From NCBI GenBank assembly GCA_037975125.1, contig JAJQOW010000207.1:1-64000 (forward strand): a stretch of DNA of 64,000 nt, written 5' to 3'. The DNA is from Latrodectus hesperus (Eukaryota > Arthropoda > Arachnida > Araneae > Theridiidae). Every line of letters starts with the position of its first letter. Positions within the stretch are counted from its first letter, which is position 1. Under the pieces are notes generated by a model. It searched no databases and was not told where the DNA came from. It was given only the letters and a program-made list of their open reading frames with translations. A program made the position numbers and the translations under genes. Shown here piece by piece: positions 21,293 to 34,001 of this stretch.

Positions 21293-24104
21293 TCTTTTAT
21301 ATCGCCCTCTGACTATAACAAATATTCCTGTTATTATGATGAGTATTTTTTCTCATTATAACATTTTTTATGCTCAGTTAACCGTAAGTGACTCGTATTC
21401 AAGTCTTCATAAATAAATTTATATATAAAACTGGATACGATGCTAAGTTCCTCTTGGTAGATAATGTGATTATTATTGATGAACAGCTTCTGCGTATATC
21501 AAATAGTTTATCCACGGTTATAGTTAACAATGAATTTTTTATGTATCCTTTATCTTAAAGAGATTTACAACTTATGTAGATTTATTTTTATCAAAGAATA
21601 ATATCAACAATTTGAATTATGTTTCGTTTTCATTTTATCTAAAGCATACTTACTCTCAGCGGAATCAATTTTCATTACCTCATAAACTTTAAGTTTTTCT
21701 TTAAATTCGTTCAACTTTTTGCATCTATATAAAATAATTTCATTTTTCATGTTTAGCATTAAGTCCTTTAATCACACATTGTATTAAAGTAGCGTCATCT
21801 ATTTTGCCGGAATTACTAAGTTCTTTCATTTAAAAAATATATATTCTTAAATGGATCTATAATCCTTCATTTCCTTTTTGCTTAATTATTTGTTTTTGCT
21901 GAAGAAAATCCATTGATTAAATCATGTTAAAATTTTTGCTAAGAATAATTTCAGTTCTGTTCTAACAAATACCACATTACCACAAATGATCTTTCAGCAC
22001 AAAAAAATCTTTATAAGTCCGATAAAAAAACAGTTTCGATACATTTTTAAAGCTTTCATTCCAATTAATAACTTGTTTATTCACTTATTCTAAATGTAAT
22101 GCTATACTGCATTACATTTAGAAATAGAAATGTCGATATCAGAAATATTTATGTAAACATTTTGAAGAACAGTTTTTTTCATTATTTTCAAGAACAATAT
22201 CACATTCGCTGGTAGAATTATTTTTCTTTTCAAGTTTTATTGGATAATCTTCCCTTTCAATTTGTTTTCGTCTGCTTCTGATTGAGACTGGCGTCGCTTA
22301 CTTCCTTAAGTTAACGAATTCAGAGAACACAAGTGTTCAAGGATTATTTTCTCTATTTTGGATTTATTTCTTTCCAAAGAAATATTTAAAACGTTAGAAA
22401 TTCTTATCAATTCATTCAGTGAAAAATTATCTTCTATATTAATTTTAAATTTCTATTTAAATGTTTCATTTTTTTTTCAAAAACAAAATGAAAACCATAA
22501 AAATTGTTTTATTCGATCTCGATTCGACCATCTCCGTCAGAATCGAAAATGAATTTAGGTAGAATTTTAATTTTATCTGATTTTGAATTCTTCCATGTAA
22601 TTTCTTTAATGTCATTCAATATCATCTTGCGCTAGGAAAAATGTTCACGTATGTTTTAAAGATGATAACCCACGTCTTTTTCTCGCTCAAAAACAAATTT
22701 ATACGTTATTTTCTGATCTAAGTTCCCTTGCTTTAAATCCAAATTATCGTCCACCATTTTGTGAGTGAGAAGTAACGAAGTCGTAATTTAATTATACAGC
22801 AATTTTGATGTAGATTAACATTTAATTAACTTTGATATCTACAAATATGCAATAAAGAGGTATTTACAATTAATCATATTAATATGGAAATGAGCTTTAA
22901 AGTTATGGGGGAAGGAACAGTCGCCTTGCTGCTATCAAACACGCCTTACAGCTTCTTCAATCAGTCTCGTCTACTCTCGTTGCTCTTCTTCACTTCACTT
23001 CATCTTACAAGTACTGTTGCCATAATTCCACCATACGCTTTCCGTGTTAGTCGACGTATAGAACGCACTTTTTACTTTCAAAATAGTTGTGAAAAAAGCG
23101 GTGCGTCTTGTAAGCTCATTCTGGATCTCATGCGCAGTTTTGGAATCATTTCTGAAAGTTTCTTTTATTCTTGTGGGTGCCAGTTTCCTCTTGTTTTCTT
23201 GCAGAGTGGGGGAACATTGCAGTTACGAAGAATCCAGTGAAGATGGATGTGCTATATCGACAATCACAACTGGGTTCACTTAAACTTTCTAATTTTTGTA
23301 AAAGACTTTTAAGTTTATGAAATTTCTACTGTTCAATTTTCATAAATTTGTTGACAAGTTATGGCTATAAAATAATGTCGGTGTAGCTATAACATGGCAT
23401 ACAAGCTACGCATGCTAAAGAAGATGGAAACAGAATGGCATTTAGGACCCTCAACTGAGGAAATGATACAGGAATCTATAGGACCCAAAGAAAGTAACTC
23501 ACAATAAACTCAACTTACAAGGCCTGTATATAACAGAGACAATGTGGCACCAGTAATGTACTGAAAGGTGACGGGGACAATTTGTTGCATGAGGACTCAG
23601 TTGCCGACTTCAAGTAACTCTTCAGTCAGATTTGGAAATGAGCATCTGAGTCGAGGAAGATTAGAAGTTATTCTATCCCAGAGAGATTTTCAGGAAATCT
23701 TCATTGATTTGTATAATTTTATATTTAAAACGTAAACGCCTAATAATGAACAGAATAAGGTTTTGTCCTCCATAAATGTCTATAAAAATGAGGTGCTATC
23801 AAATGCAAAATTACTGTTTCTGCTTTTTTCGGAGGCTGACTTAGACAGGTCCACATGAATTTCAACGTTTACGACGCTGTTTATATAGAAAATATTAATA
23901 AAATAATATTAATAATAAAATAATATAATTAAAAATTATAAAATTCTTTTGAAAAAAAAATTACTAAAATGTCGTATTGGTAATAGAGGGAATCAAGAAT
24001 ATTTCTTCAAGCTGCTATCAGTTTTTATATTATTTTTTATAATTTCATTTTTGCTCAGGAGTACGGTAGCTCAAAAGCGAACAAATTTTATGTTCAAATA
24101 TACA
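21293..24104. other. Intergenic, AT-rich; possible decayed transposase
   Basis: Mostly AT-rich without genes. A 118-codon plus frame at 22884-23240 has no recognisable domain. On the minus strand of the same patch a short frame reads TRIKETFRNDSKTAHEIQNE, which loosely resembles the N-terminal DNA-binding half of Tc1-like transposases. The patch may therefore be an old Tc1 fragment, but the evidence is weak. A 13-bp hairpin at 22090-22121 is listed separately. Confidence 0.35.
22090..22121. repeat. Perfect 13-bp hairpin
   Basis: CTAAATGTAATGC (22090-22102) and its exact complement (22109-22121) are separated by a 6-base loop. Confidence 0.85.
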
Positions 24105-24868
24105 TTTCCTGACATTAAAAATGCAACACCAAGAAGGAGTTCACAGAAAGTGACGAAACTCAGCAAACAGAGAGAAACAGCAGCGAAAAATAATTGATCT
24201 GTGTTTCGAAATGATATGCATAATACAGGAAGAGAACAAGGTCGGGTCATAGGACCACCATGCATGCGGATTCCCGAAGCAACATGCTTAGGCCCAGAAT
24301 CAATGAGAGTAGGGATAGCGTCCTGAGAAATGGCTCCAAATTCCCAGTCAACCATTTGCCAAAGTGCTTCTTCTGTCCACCACCACCTCCTGCTGAAACC
24401 GTGGATCCATGCACGTTGACGTCACTCTGACTGAAGCGGCACTCCGCAAATTTTCCACAATTCCTTTCCAACCATCTTCGCCACAGTCGGTGCTCTGTCG
24501 ACGCGTCCAGGTGTCTGTCAGCTGCGATTTACCGTAAGGACCGACCTGCTCATCGTAGTCCGATCACCATCCCTCTTGTAAATTCACCTGTCTGCTGGAA
24601 CTGACTCCGTTGAAGATGGTCCGGCATTCTCTGCAATTGCAAGCGTCCTTTGCGACAAGAGCAAACTTTCAACGATTATTTTCCAAGCGTCAATAACGGC
24701 GCAGATATTTTCCACTTCTGCCAGTTCTTCACTTTACATTTTATCTTACGTAAGTTGGAGAACTGCACATTTCACATTATTTACATAACACGATAAGGTG
24801 AGTCTACCCCGAATTGTGCATAATTTTCTGACCACTCCTTCTTGGCGTTGCATTTATAATATTGGAAA
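24105..24868 (-). mobile_element. Internally deleted Tc1-like transposon
   Basis: Inverted ends share ATGCAACACCAAGAAGGAGT (24121-24140) with its complement at 24834-24853 (19 of 20 matches), and weaker similarity continues outward. The outer borders are approximate. The interior codes, on the minus strand, for two ends of a Tc1-like transposase with the catalytic middle missing. Confidence 0.65.
24211..24632 (-). pseudogene. Tc1-like transposase, N- and C-terminal remnants fused
   Basis: The minus strand reads FTRGMVIGLR, a stop, AGRSLR, a stop, then an HTH-like segment TEHRLWRRWLE. This fits the first helix-turn-helix region of a Tc1 transposase (RGMVIGLR.AG.S.R.IA). Further on comes WEFGAISQDAIPTLIDSGPK followed by HVASGIRMHGG, which fits the protein's C-terminal end. 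The DDE core that should lie between is absent, so this is a deletion derivative that cannot code for an active enzyme. Confidence 0.65.
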
Positions 24869-25383
24869 TGTATTTCTTTACTTGAAAATCTTTATTAAGA
24901 ATGAATGATATTTAAGACAGAAAGTATTTTAAGTTTTGATGCAACATTAAATTATATGAATGAATGAATTATTTTATTGTTTTTGCGATTGAAGTCAACA
25001 GATGATTTTTTTCTTTCCTTTGGCTAATTTCATTATTTTAATTTCGAAGCGTTAAAGGTAATTTCACTTTAAATATAATAATTACGATCTTTCGTTACAC
25101 GGCCTTATAGATAATTCACGAAATTTTTCCGTGAAAAAATAAAATTCCTTCGATTTTCAAACGATTCTTCATTTTTAAGGGCAATTTTTAATTTAAATTT
25201 TTTTTTCTACATTGCACTCGAAATAAAATCAGTAACAGACGATTCATTCGGAAGCCCCTGAGTTCTACTTCAAAATGCAAACGATCAATAAATCATTTAA
25301 ATAGAGTATGGAATATTTTGCAAGCGATTGTTATTCATTAACGTTTTGAATATTGGAATTATATAATCTGTTGATCATTAAAT

Positions 25384-25415
<32 letters not shown>

Positions 25416-28400
25416 GGAGAGAATATCTGCCGTAGGCAGAGGCTGCATCATTCGAAAAGGAAGAGTGACGATCTTAGTTCCGCGCCGTATGTCCTTGACC
25501 TCGATCTCAAAAGCCATTGATTCATTAAAATGTGATCAGACGAGATTACATCTAGTTTAAGGGCTCTGCATGTACAACACAAGTGCTTTTATGATATGAT
25601 TGTCGAACAAATGATTTCGAAAGAAACTCGCCATCTACCCAATGTGAAAGGCTTATGCTATCATTAAAATATATAATCTAATTATTTCACAGAATAATTA
25701 GGCATTTCATCAAATAATTAGAAAAGTCAATTAATGAATCCATCAGATGAAATATTTCATAATTTCCTAGTTATTCTATGGACTTAACTATTAATAGACT
25801 GTAAAAAATATACAATTTCAATGTTATTTTACAAATTAACTAATCATACAAATAGTTAAAATGTCACCAAATATACATTTTATATCTATTGCGGATGAGT
25901 AATTGATAATTTATTAGAAAAAGCTGGAAATATATGTAATATATTATTGTTCATATTGTTAACATTTGTTAAGCAAAATACAACTTCCAAATTTTGAGTC
26001 TAAAATAAACGGAGTGAAGCGTTCGCAAAAGTCGTTGCGAAGCTGTTATAAGCGGTTCAACGTTAAATTGTAGAATTCACAATATATAATTTCATGTACT
26101 TTAAATGACTTAATTATTCTATGGAATAACGGGTTTCATACTTTAAAGTTAACGTACATATAAAGAAAATTTAAAAATGCGCAATTTAAAATAGAATGAA
26201 TTTAAATATTGTCACTCAAATTGCTTATAAACATACAAATCTTGCTTGATTTTCAATTAAAATATACAGTAACCTAAAAATAAATATGGAAAATATTTTA
26301 ACTGATGTAGCAAAGTGTAGATTTTAAATTTAATAATGATCCGATAGTATTTTTAATCTAAATGTAATAAAATTCTCAACATGGAAAATATATCCTTTCA
26401 TTATTTGCTTTTGGAGTCCAGTTTCTCGGCACATGATTTTTCATGAGCAGGGAAAGAGAATTTTTTTGCTGAATAATTCGTAGCGCTGATCCATAATTAG
26501 ATCCTGAATAAAATTTTATTCACAAGCAACACGTGAAAATTCCATATGATTAAAGAGAGAAAAAATATTTTAAGATCCAAATCTGTGCCAAGTTTCTTCT
26601 ATATTAATTTCTGATTTTGTAATTTAGTAAAAATACTTCTATTAATTTACCATGATTGGAAAAACTTTTTACTACTTATAAAAAAATTATATTATTACTT
26701 ACTACAAAATCTATATTTTTTATAACTTAAAATTATTTTTCCTTGAAATAAACAATTATCAATAATCAGACTTTTTACCTAGCTTCTATTCATTATTTTT
26801 TCCTGTTAAAATAAATCCCGCGTGAGATACTGCCACGATATTTAAAATTTGCAATTTACTGAAATCTGTTATTGTGCGGTTGGTAGGAGGCGCATTAACC
26901 GACTCAACGGCTCAGAAAATTTCAAGAATCTGCGAAAAATATTTCCTCTTTAAAAGCAGATGTACTACTTTTACCCACTTCCCTAAACTATACAAAAATC
27001 GTCGACTGTTTCCCATTCTCATTGGGAACATTTCCTACCCCCCTGAAAACTGTCACATCGCTCAATTTAGAGGGAGGGGATGTCACTTACTACTAACTAC
27101 CCTATCTAGGGTTGTATGTATTTGCCAGAAAGAATTGTACATCCCAATAAAAGTGGTTAAAACGAAAACGTATATCTATTTTTGTATAAAACTTAAAAAG
27201 CAAAAATAATTAATAAATAACTGTTTTTGTGTAATTGAAAATGTTTGAAGATATTCCTCAGTGTTTTTAGGTTGACTTGGTAAATAATATGAAATTCAAA
27301 GAAAAATGGTATCCACAAATTATGATGTTTTAGATTTCTTACGCAGTTTAATTAAGAAAGTTGCTTGTCACATTTTCTTGTATATTTATCATTTTCTGTA
27401 TAATGGAAATTTCTCTTTTTGAATGAGACACAGAAGCTTTTCAAATTTTTATTACAGTAAGATAAAATAATGTTAGTAAAAATACATTTTCTCACATTAT
27501 ATTTTTCTTAACACAAACAAATATTTACTTTATATGAATACATCTATGTAGTAATTAGTGTGGTGTTTATATGAAAATAAAAGGCTTAATTATTTTTCAA
27601 TTTTTATAATGTTATTTTCAAAAACATTAATTAAAGCTTTTTAATTTATTCATCTATAAATGTTTTGAGTTTAAACAATTAAACATAACATTAGAAAATT
27701 TGCATAACATTGTGAATAAATGTGTGTAATGTTCTTGGTTTATACTATATCTGAAAAATTACTTTCACTTTATATTTAAATATTTGGAAAAGTTTTTTAG
27801 CCCAAAAAAATTAAATATTTACAAAAAAAGGATTAATTTTCATTTCTGTATTATTGTATATGAAAATAAAACTATTTAATGCAAAATACATGTAGATAAA
27901 CTTGCATTAACATTGTTCTGTATAAGAAATTTTAACACATTATATTTGCTGATTGTGTACTTTCTTAATTTTAATATTTCTTTATATTTTTACATTCTAA
28001 AACAATATTATGAAATCATTTATTACTTTTTCAATTTTTTTTCTTTCATATTAAAAAAACATTATTTAGATATTTTTAAATTTCATAAATATCAAAATAT
28101 ATTCTCCGTAGATTTAAAAATCATTCACGATAACGAACCTTTGCTAGGAATAACGTACTTTTGAAGGAGAGGGTAGGAATGAAACAAGGTGAGAAAAAGC
28201 AATTTCTCATTTGTCTACTTCAACTAGAGTAATCGATAAAATCCCCTTTCATTCCATCTGTAACTAAATGGAAACATCTTTAAACACACAGGAAGCCACG
28301 TGTGCAGTGAATTATCTTCCTTGAAACGAAGTCCTGACGTATATACAGGGGATATATGGGAAGCTTTTTGAAACAGTGCTGTTAATAGTCGAATACTTGT

Positions 28401-31400
28401 AAAAATTGTAGAGAAAATCAATTTAATACCTCATCCTTTAGTATTCAACTATCTGTGATAGAAAAACTTCGCAAGGCTTTAAGGAAAGGAGATAATTAAG
28501 TGAAAAATATTTGAATACTATAGGAGCTATTTATAACTACTGCTGCATAACAAAAAATATAGTAGTATCAATATGATAGAAACAAAATGATACAAAACAA
28601 ATTTTGCTTATCAAATCATATTAGATTACAGGAATCCTATAAAAATTTTTAACTTTATAAATATTCTCTTTTTTTATATAAGTAAGGTAGAATTTTGGAT
28701 AGAAAATTCCAAACAGCAATTTATTAAAAAATTTACAGCAATTTATTATTGGTTAAATTTTAAAAATTCTGAAAACAGAAAATTTCTAAAATTGCGTTAA
28801 TAATTCAAATTTAATATCCTTGATTGCATTTCAAATACATTTTATTTTTTGAAAGAATAATTTTATTTCAGTTTTTGTTATTTTGTATTGTTAATATTAA
28901 CATTAATAAGCGATTTAATGACTTAACAGATAAATACCTAAATCCGAAGTTAAGTCTGAAAATTTGAATTTAATCATATAGTTCCTTTTTTAAAAATTAT
29001 CTCAAATGTTTTCAAAATTCAAATGAATTTTTACGTATAAAAAATGCAAGTATTCTTTTCTATATTGTAAGGTCGTTGAAATGGGAGCCGGCGTACAAAA
29101 AAATTTATATAAAATGTGCTAAAACAGTATTATGCTTTCAATATAATGAATATCACAAAGTTATATATCAAGAATAAAAATCGAAAAATATTATCAAAAT
29201 TGAAAAAGTAATCATTATTTAAATTGACAGAGGATATATTCTTAAGACTTGAAAAGCTAAACAACAAAAATTTTTATAAGCATTTATTTTTCTATTCTTA
29301 ATATTTATCTATTACTAGTTTAGAAAAACATTAATGTTTTAGATTATCACAAATTTACATAAGGCGAAAAAGTTATGTTTGGTATCGAAAGATTACTTTT
29401 TTATTTATTTATTTATTTTATAAATTCAGAGCACGCCTTTAATTCTAAATTGATCAGTTTTATGAACGTTAATGAATATTCAATAATGAATCTTTTTTAT
29501 AATTATATTTTTAGATCATCATATAACTAATGTACTATAAGTTTGCCCTGAATTTGTTAACTTTCTTTAATATGGTTTATTTTTACTCAAATAAATAACA
29601 CCATATTCCTATAAAAAAGATTAGCTAGCAATTTAAATATTGTATTAATATATATATATATATTTTATAATAAACAATGATTATTTTGCGAGCTCAAATT
29701 CATATGTATTTTAAGAAAATAAATAATTTTTTTCATAATTTGAGCAGCTAATTAATTTATTTCTAAGCCAATATCTCATTTTGAACTTCATTTTATTTCT
29801 GTAATCAATTTTGTCCCTTTAATATAATTAATCATATTTATGTCATCTATATCTTATTATCGTTAATTCAGATTGTAACAACACAACTAAATTTAAACAT
29901 TCTATGATTTCTGTAGTCGTATAACTTTAGTATACTATTTCATTCAAATGTGATGTGTTCTTTGCTTTCAAAACTTTAATTTTTTAAAAAAGAAGTTTAT
30001 TTGAAATATATAATGCGTTTTTTATATTTTTAAATTTAAATAACACAATCAATCATAGATGGAATATACCATTTTATGTTTCAAAGATAAACCAGAAAAA
30101 TTAATTTTTAATTCAAATAAGAAGAGTAAAGTAAATATATAACCACATTTTACAACAAGAAATTCTCTGGTTAAGATTATTATATTTAAAAATTTCTCTT
30201 ATACCTAATATGGATCGCGTTAAAAGATAATTATTTGTAAAACTAACGTATTAATAATTTGCTTATTTTAAAAATAAATTTGGTAATAAAATAATTATTT
30301 TCTGTAGGTTAAAAATTTAATTGCTTAGATTGTAGCATTAATATGATTTCGATTCACTAATACACTATTTCGATAGGATCATTCCATTTCACACACCTTC
30401 TAAAATAGAAGAGCTAAAAATATTTTCTGCATTAAAAAGTTTAGCTCATCTTTAAATATAAAATTCCATTATTTTGCTTCTGAACAGTTTACTGTTTAAA
30501 AATTTGATTATTTATATTCCTCCTAAATCTATTTTGTTTTAAATCTGCAATAAATTTCTAGTAAGGAATTTTATTTTATTTAATATTATCGTTACGTCAT
30601 CTAGAAAAATTATTACATGTATGCAAATAAAAAAAATATATAGAATAAAATAATTTTCACAGCAGAACAAAGCTAATATCAGAAATATTGTAGTTTATTT
30701 TTTAATCGAGAAAATTTCTAATATAGTAAAATTTTTAAGAAATAGTATCTTTTTAATATTGATATATTAAAATAATGACTTTATATGGTGCAACAGTAAA
30801 TAGTGTTGATATATTTTTCAATATTATGTTTCATTAAAAAGAAATAACACATGTATAATATTCTTGGCTACACACTTATGAGACAATCATGTTATACTAT
30901 TGCCTTAAGATGATACTTCTGTTTTATTATCAACATTTGAAGTGTATGTAAAAAGAAATTAAAGTAATAACGAAATAAAAAAGCAATATGCAGAGAGTAA
31001 ACTTATTAGTAAATTTTTTCCTAATGCACAAAAATAAAAACGCAAATTAAATGAATTTTAGTCATTAAGGTAAATGTTATTTATTATGGACGACACATCG
31101 ATTTTACTATAACAGCCATGAGCTCTTTCACTGGAAATTAAATAATTTCCCTTTACGAAATTTATTTGTTTATTTCAGTCATAACTAGTCGATAAAAAAT
31201 GCCGTCAAAAACAATAAAAACTGAATTAAATTAAATAAGATGTAAGAAATAATTAGCATAAGCAGGAAAATTATTAAAATTTAACTTAGAAAAGAAGGCA
31301 AGCTCGTTAGTAATTTAAAAGTACATATGGATTTAAAATTTTTGTGTAATAAAATCGTCTAATTCAATTAGCTTAGGAACTAAAATTAAAAATAATAATG

Positions 31401-31609
31401 TATAAACTTGCATTTTATTTCTAAAGCAACAAATTTATAGATTATTAAATTTTAAAGTTGAATCTTGGCGAAAAAATAATCAGTATTTTAGATATTTGGC
31501 GTAAAACTCAGGCTGAGTTGTAGTTTTCAAAGAAAAGTCTCCAAGGAGTGTGGTTTGAGTGATTAAGACCGATCAATCAAACCACCGATTAGGGGGAAAG
31601 CAAAAATAA
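24869..31609. other. Long AT-rich gene-poor stretch
   Basis: Almost 7 kb, very AT-rich, without supportable genes, splice-coherent exons or clear transposons. The open frames (for example 26874-27209 and 27913-28164) lack known motifs, and the latter is Phe/Tyr/Ile-rich as expected from base composition. A poly(T) run with an adjoining retro-insert candidate lies at 25387-25520. Confidence 0.5.
25387..25415. repeat. Poly(T) run
   Basis: 29 consecutive T. On the minus strand it is a poly(A) tail following a short GC-richer segment (25416-25520). Confidence 0.9.
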
Positions 31610-31831
31610 GTGGTTTCTTCTATGCGAAAATATACGTCGCGGCCGCTTTCGGTGAAAACTCTGCGACGTATCTCTGCCGTCGCAGGCCGCTTTCGAACAG
31701 GAATGTTTCGACGTATCCCTGCCGTCATGAGCCGCTTTTCGACCAGTTTATTGCGACGTAACAGATACGTCGCGGACGCTGAGTCGGCTAAAGAAAAGGC
31801 GTTACAAAAATCGCATAAAGCATCACTATAG
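31610..31831 (+). CDS. Small Arg-rich open frame over a minisatellite (doubtful)
   Basis: A 73-codon frame whose middle repeats with a 15-residue period: RPLSVKTLRRISAVAG, RFRTGMFRRIPAVMS, RFSTSLLRRNRYVAD. The periodicity follows from the underlying 45-bp DNA repeat, whose length is a multiple of three. No known family is recognised and no splice or promoter context supports translation. It may be only a repeat. Confidence 0.15.
   Translation: MVSSMRKYTSRPLSVKTLRRISAVAGRFRTGMFRRIPAVMSRFSTSLLRRNRYVADAESAKEKALQKSHKASL
31633..31785. repeat. GC-rich 45-bp minisatellite
   Basis: Units end in GCGACGTA or TCGACGTA: 31633-31670 (partial), 31671-31715 and 31716-31760 (45 bases each), then a degenerate part. 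Each full unit contains CTGCCGTC and GCCGCTTT. The block is CpG-rich and stands out against its AT-rich surroundings. Confidence 0.85.
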
Positions 31832-31930
31832 AAAGCTATAAAAATAGTTTTCGCTGCACAGTTAAAAAAGTATTTTATAAGCGGTGAATAGGGGCTGCGT
31901 TAAAAACATTTCAATTAAGGAATAACACGC

Positions 31931-32225
31931 TGTGAGGGCGCGCCAGTCAGTGACGCAAGAACAAGCGTGGGCGAGGAGGAGAAGGAGCGGAGAATTGATA
32001 GGAGGAGGGGTAGCGAAACTCCCACTCCAGGATTGATGTAACTTAGAAAATATGTATATATATCTACAATTTATGTTTGTATTGATAATTATGTTTGTCT
32101 ATGTTCAAATAAAATAAAAATGTTGTCAGGTATTTTGTGTCAATGAAATATCCTGAAGGCGACATGCTGATAGTACAAAACTGCAGCTCGACAACATAAC
32201 GTGAACCACGCCGCGTTATGCTACA
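31931..32225 (+). repeat. Gypsy-type 5' LTR
   Basis: 295 bp. Contains a GC-rich first third, then AT-rich sequence with AAATAAAATAAAA that could serve as a poly(A) signal region. Confidence 0.95.
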
Positions 32226-32226
32226 A

Positions 32227-32242
32227 TGGTGGCAGCGGAGCC
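32227..32242 (+). other. Primer binding site
   Basis: One base after the 5' LTR the sequence reads TGGTGGCAGCGGAGCC, beginning with the TGG that pairs with a tRNA CCA end. I could not assign the tRNA. Confidence 0.65.
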
Positions 32243-32289
32243 ATGCCACAAAAAGGAAATAGGAATGGACGAGTAAAACAGGATAAACT

Positions 32290-32640
32290 TCATTCGGTGT
32301 TTTTTAAGGTTGTCCATCTTACAAAGCGGGTGAGTGATGTTTGCCAAATATACACCAACTCCATAAAACCAAAAATCTCCAAAAAGTCTAAAAACAGTAA
32401 AGGGTCCTTCAAAATCTCACGAGCAGTAAAATTTAGGAACTCGAGAATATAGTTGGGGGAAGCCTGTGCGGCCTTACACCAGTGACACTCAGTAAAGAGT
32501 TTCCGACCCTGCTGGAAGGTGAGGGAACTAATGTGACCACTCAAAAAGCGAGAAAGAGCCGTCTGCTGCTTCCTAGAAATATTTGGACTGTGAGTCCAAC
32601 GTTGTCGCACTCCAAAGTACCAAGAGGCCAATTATTTATT
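32290..32640 (-). pseudogene. LINE RNase H tail fragment inside the gypsy leader
   Basis: The minus strand encodes LSRFLSGHISSLTFQQGRKL, then the knuckle-like CHWCKAAQASPNYILEF and FLEIFGFMELV. This is the C-terminal end of a non-LTR retrotransposon ORF2 of the same family as 51421-51768 (ASPSHIFQC..FGFMGLV). It lies between primer site and gag in opposite orientation, so it either inserted there or was captured. No (CAA)n tail is left at its 3' side. Confidence 0.7.
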
Positions 32641-32759
32641 TTTTATTAGTTGGGATCCTCTATTAAGATTTCATAATAAGAAATATTAAAAAAAAAAGTA
32701 TGCTTAAGTTTTAAGTACGATTATTAATTAAATAAGGTTCTGTTCTTGAACAGTGAGAG

Positions 32760-33060
32760 TTTTGTGTACCACGTCAGTGATACGTACAAAAACTGTTTGC
32801 GTCAGCAAATGAATACAAATTTCTGCATCAGCAGTACGTAAACGAATAGTATAATTGTGGTATATCATGCCAGTAATAAATATCATAAAGTATAAAATTG
32901 CTTACATCAGTACACGAAAATATATTTTTACGCCAGTAAAAAATAAATAAATTTCTACGTCAGCAGCATTAAATTGAAATTCAAAGTTGATAAATGGTTA
33001 GATTGTATTTTAAAGCGTATTGCTTTTTAAAATTGTTTATACGTCAGTTAAATAAATTTT
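32760..33060 (+). repeat. Irregular ACGTCAG repeats in the gypsy leader
   Basis: The words ACGTCAG, GCGTCAG, GCATCAG, ATGCCAG, ACATCAG and ACGCCAG recur roughly every 20-60 bases in an otherwise AT-rich leader. Confidence 0.5.
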
Positions 33061-34001
33061 ATTGTGTTGATCATTTTGTATTTTGATTATTTTAATGTAT
33101 GTGATTATTGTTCATTTACATGGGTAAAGCATTTTTCTAGAAACTGTATGAATTCATGTGTTCTTATTCTCTCATTAAAAAAAGTGATTTATTTGAAGTA
33201 GAGTAATAGCTAATTATATCATTCGTAATATAAATTTGTTTTGATTTCGATTCTCATTTGGAGTCGAAAAGTCTGTGGGTATGGTAGAAAAAAGAAAAAA
33301 AGAACCACACGGATAACGAAATCGTTACTCATTTTTTTTTTGTTGTTACTTTTTGATTTCTGAAAATAAGATAGAAAAATAATATTATTTGATGTTTTGA
33401 ATTTTTTTATGCACTGTTATAAATATTTTTTTATTATTATCTTGAAAGTTTGATTTGAAAAAAAGGGATATATTTATGGAAGATATTTTCAAAGTTTTGT
33501 TTATGTCAATAATTATTACAGCTTAATAGATTTGCGTATTTTTTAAGTGTTGTGATTAAAAATTTGAAAAGAAATTAATGTTTGAATTTTGAATACATTG
33601 TTGCAAATTCTGTTTAATGTGAATGTTTAATAGAAGGAACATTATAATAGAAGGAACTGCATAAATTAATGCTAATTGTGTGTTCTCATTTGGAATTTGG
33701 AATTTATCACTATCTATATTACAATTGAAATGTTATTATTATAAAGGAATATATTGATATAAATTTATATCGAAAGTCTTTGCTTCTAATTATCATTTCA
33801 AAGCTATGTTTTGGTTTATTTTTAAATTTGAAAATAATTGGGTTTAATTCACTGTATGCTTGTTTTATCATTTTAATAAGTCATTTCCGCAGTAATTCAG
33901 TTTATGATTTTCAGTTCGAAAATCTAATTTTGGTTGAAAGAAAAACAAAACTATTTTAGAAATTTGTTATTTTTGAAATTTTAATTTAATAAATTCATTC
34001 A

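Noticed and set aside
27913..28164. 83-codon Phe/Tyr/Ile-rich frame as a membrane protein
   Set aside because: The composition is what random AT-rich DNA gives, with no other support.
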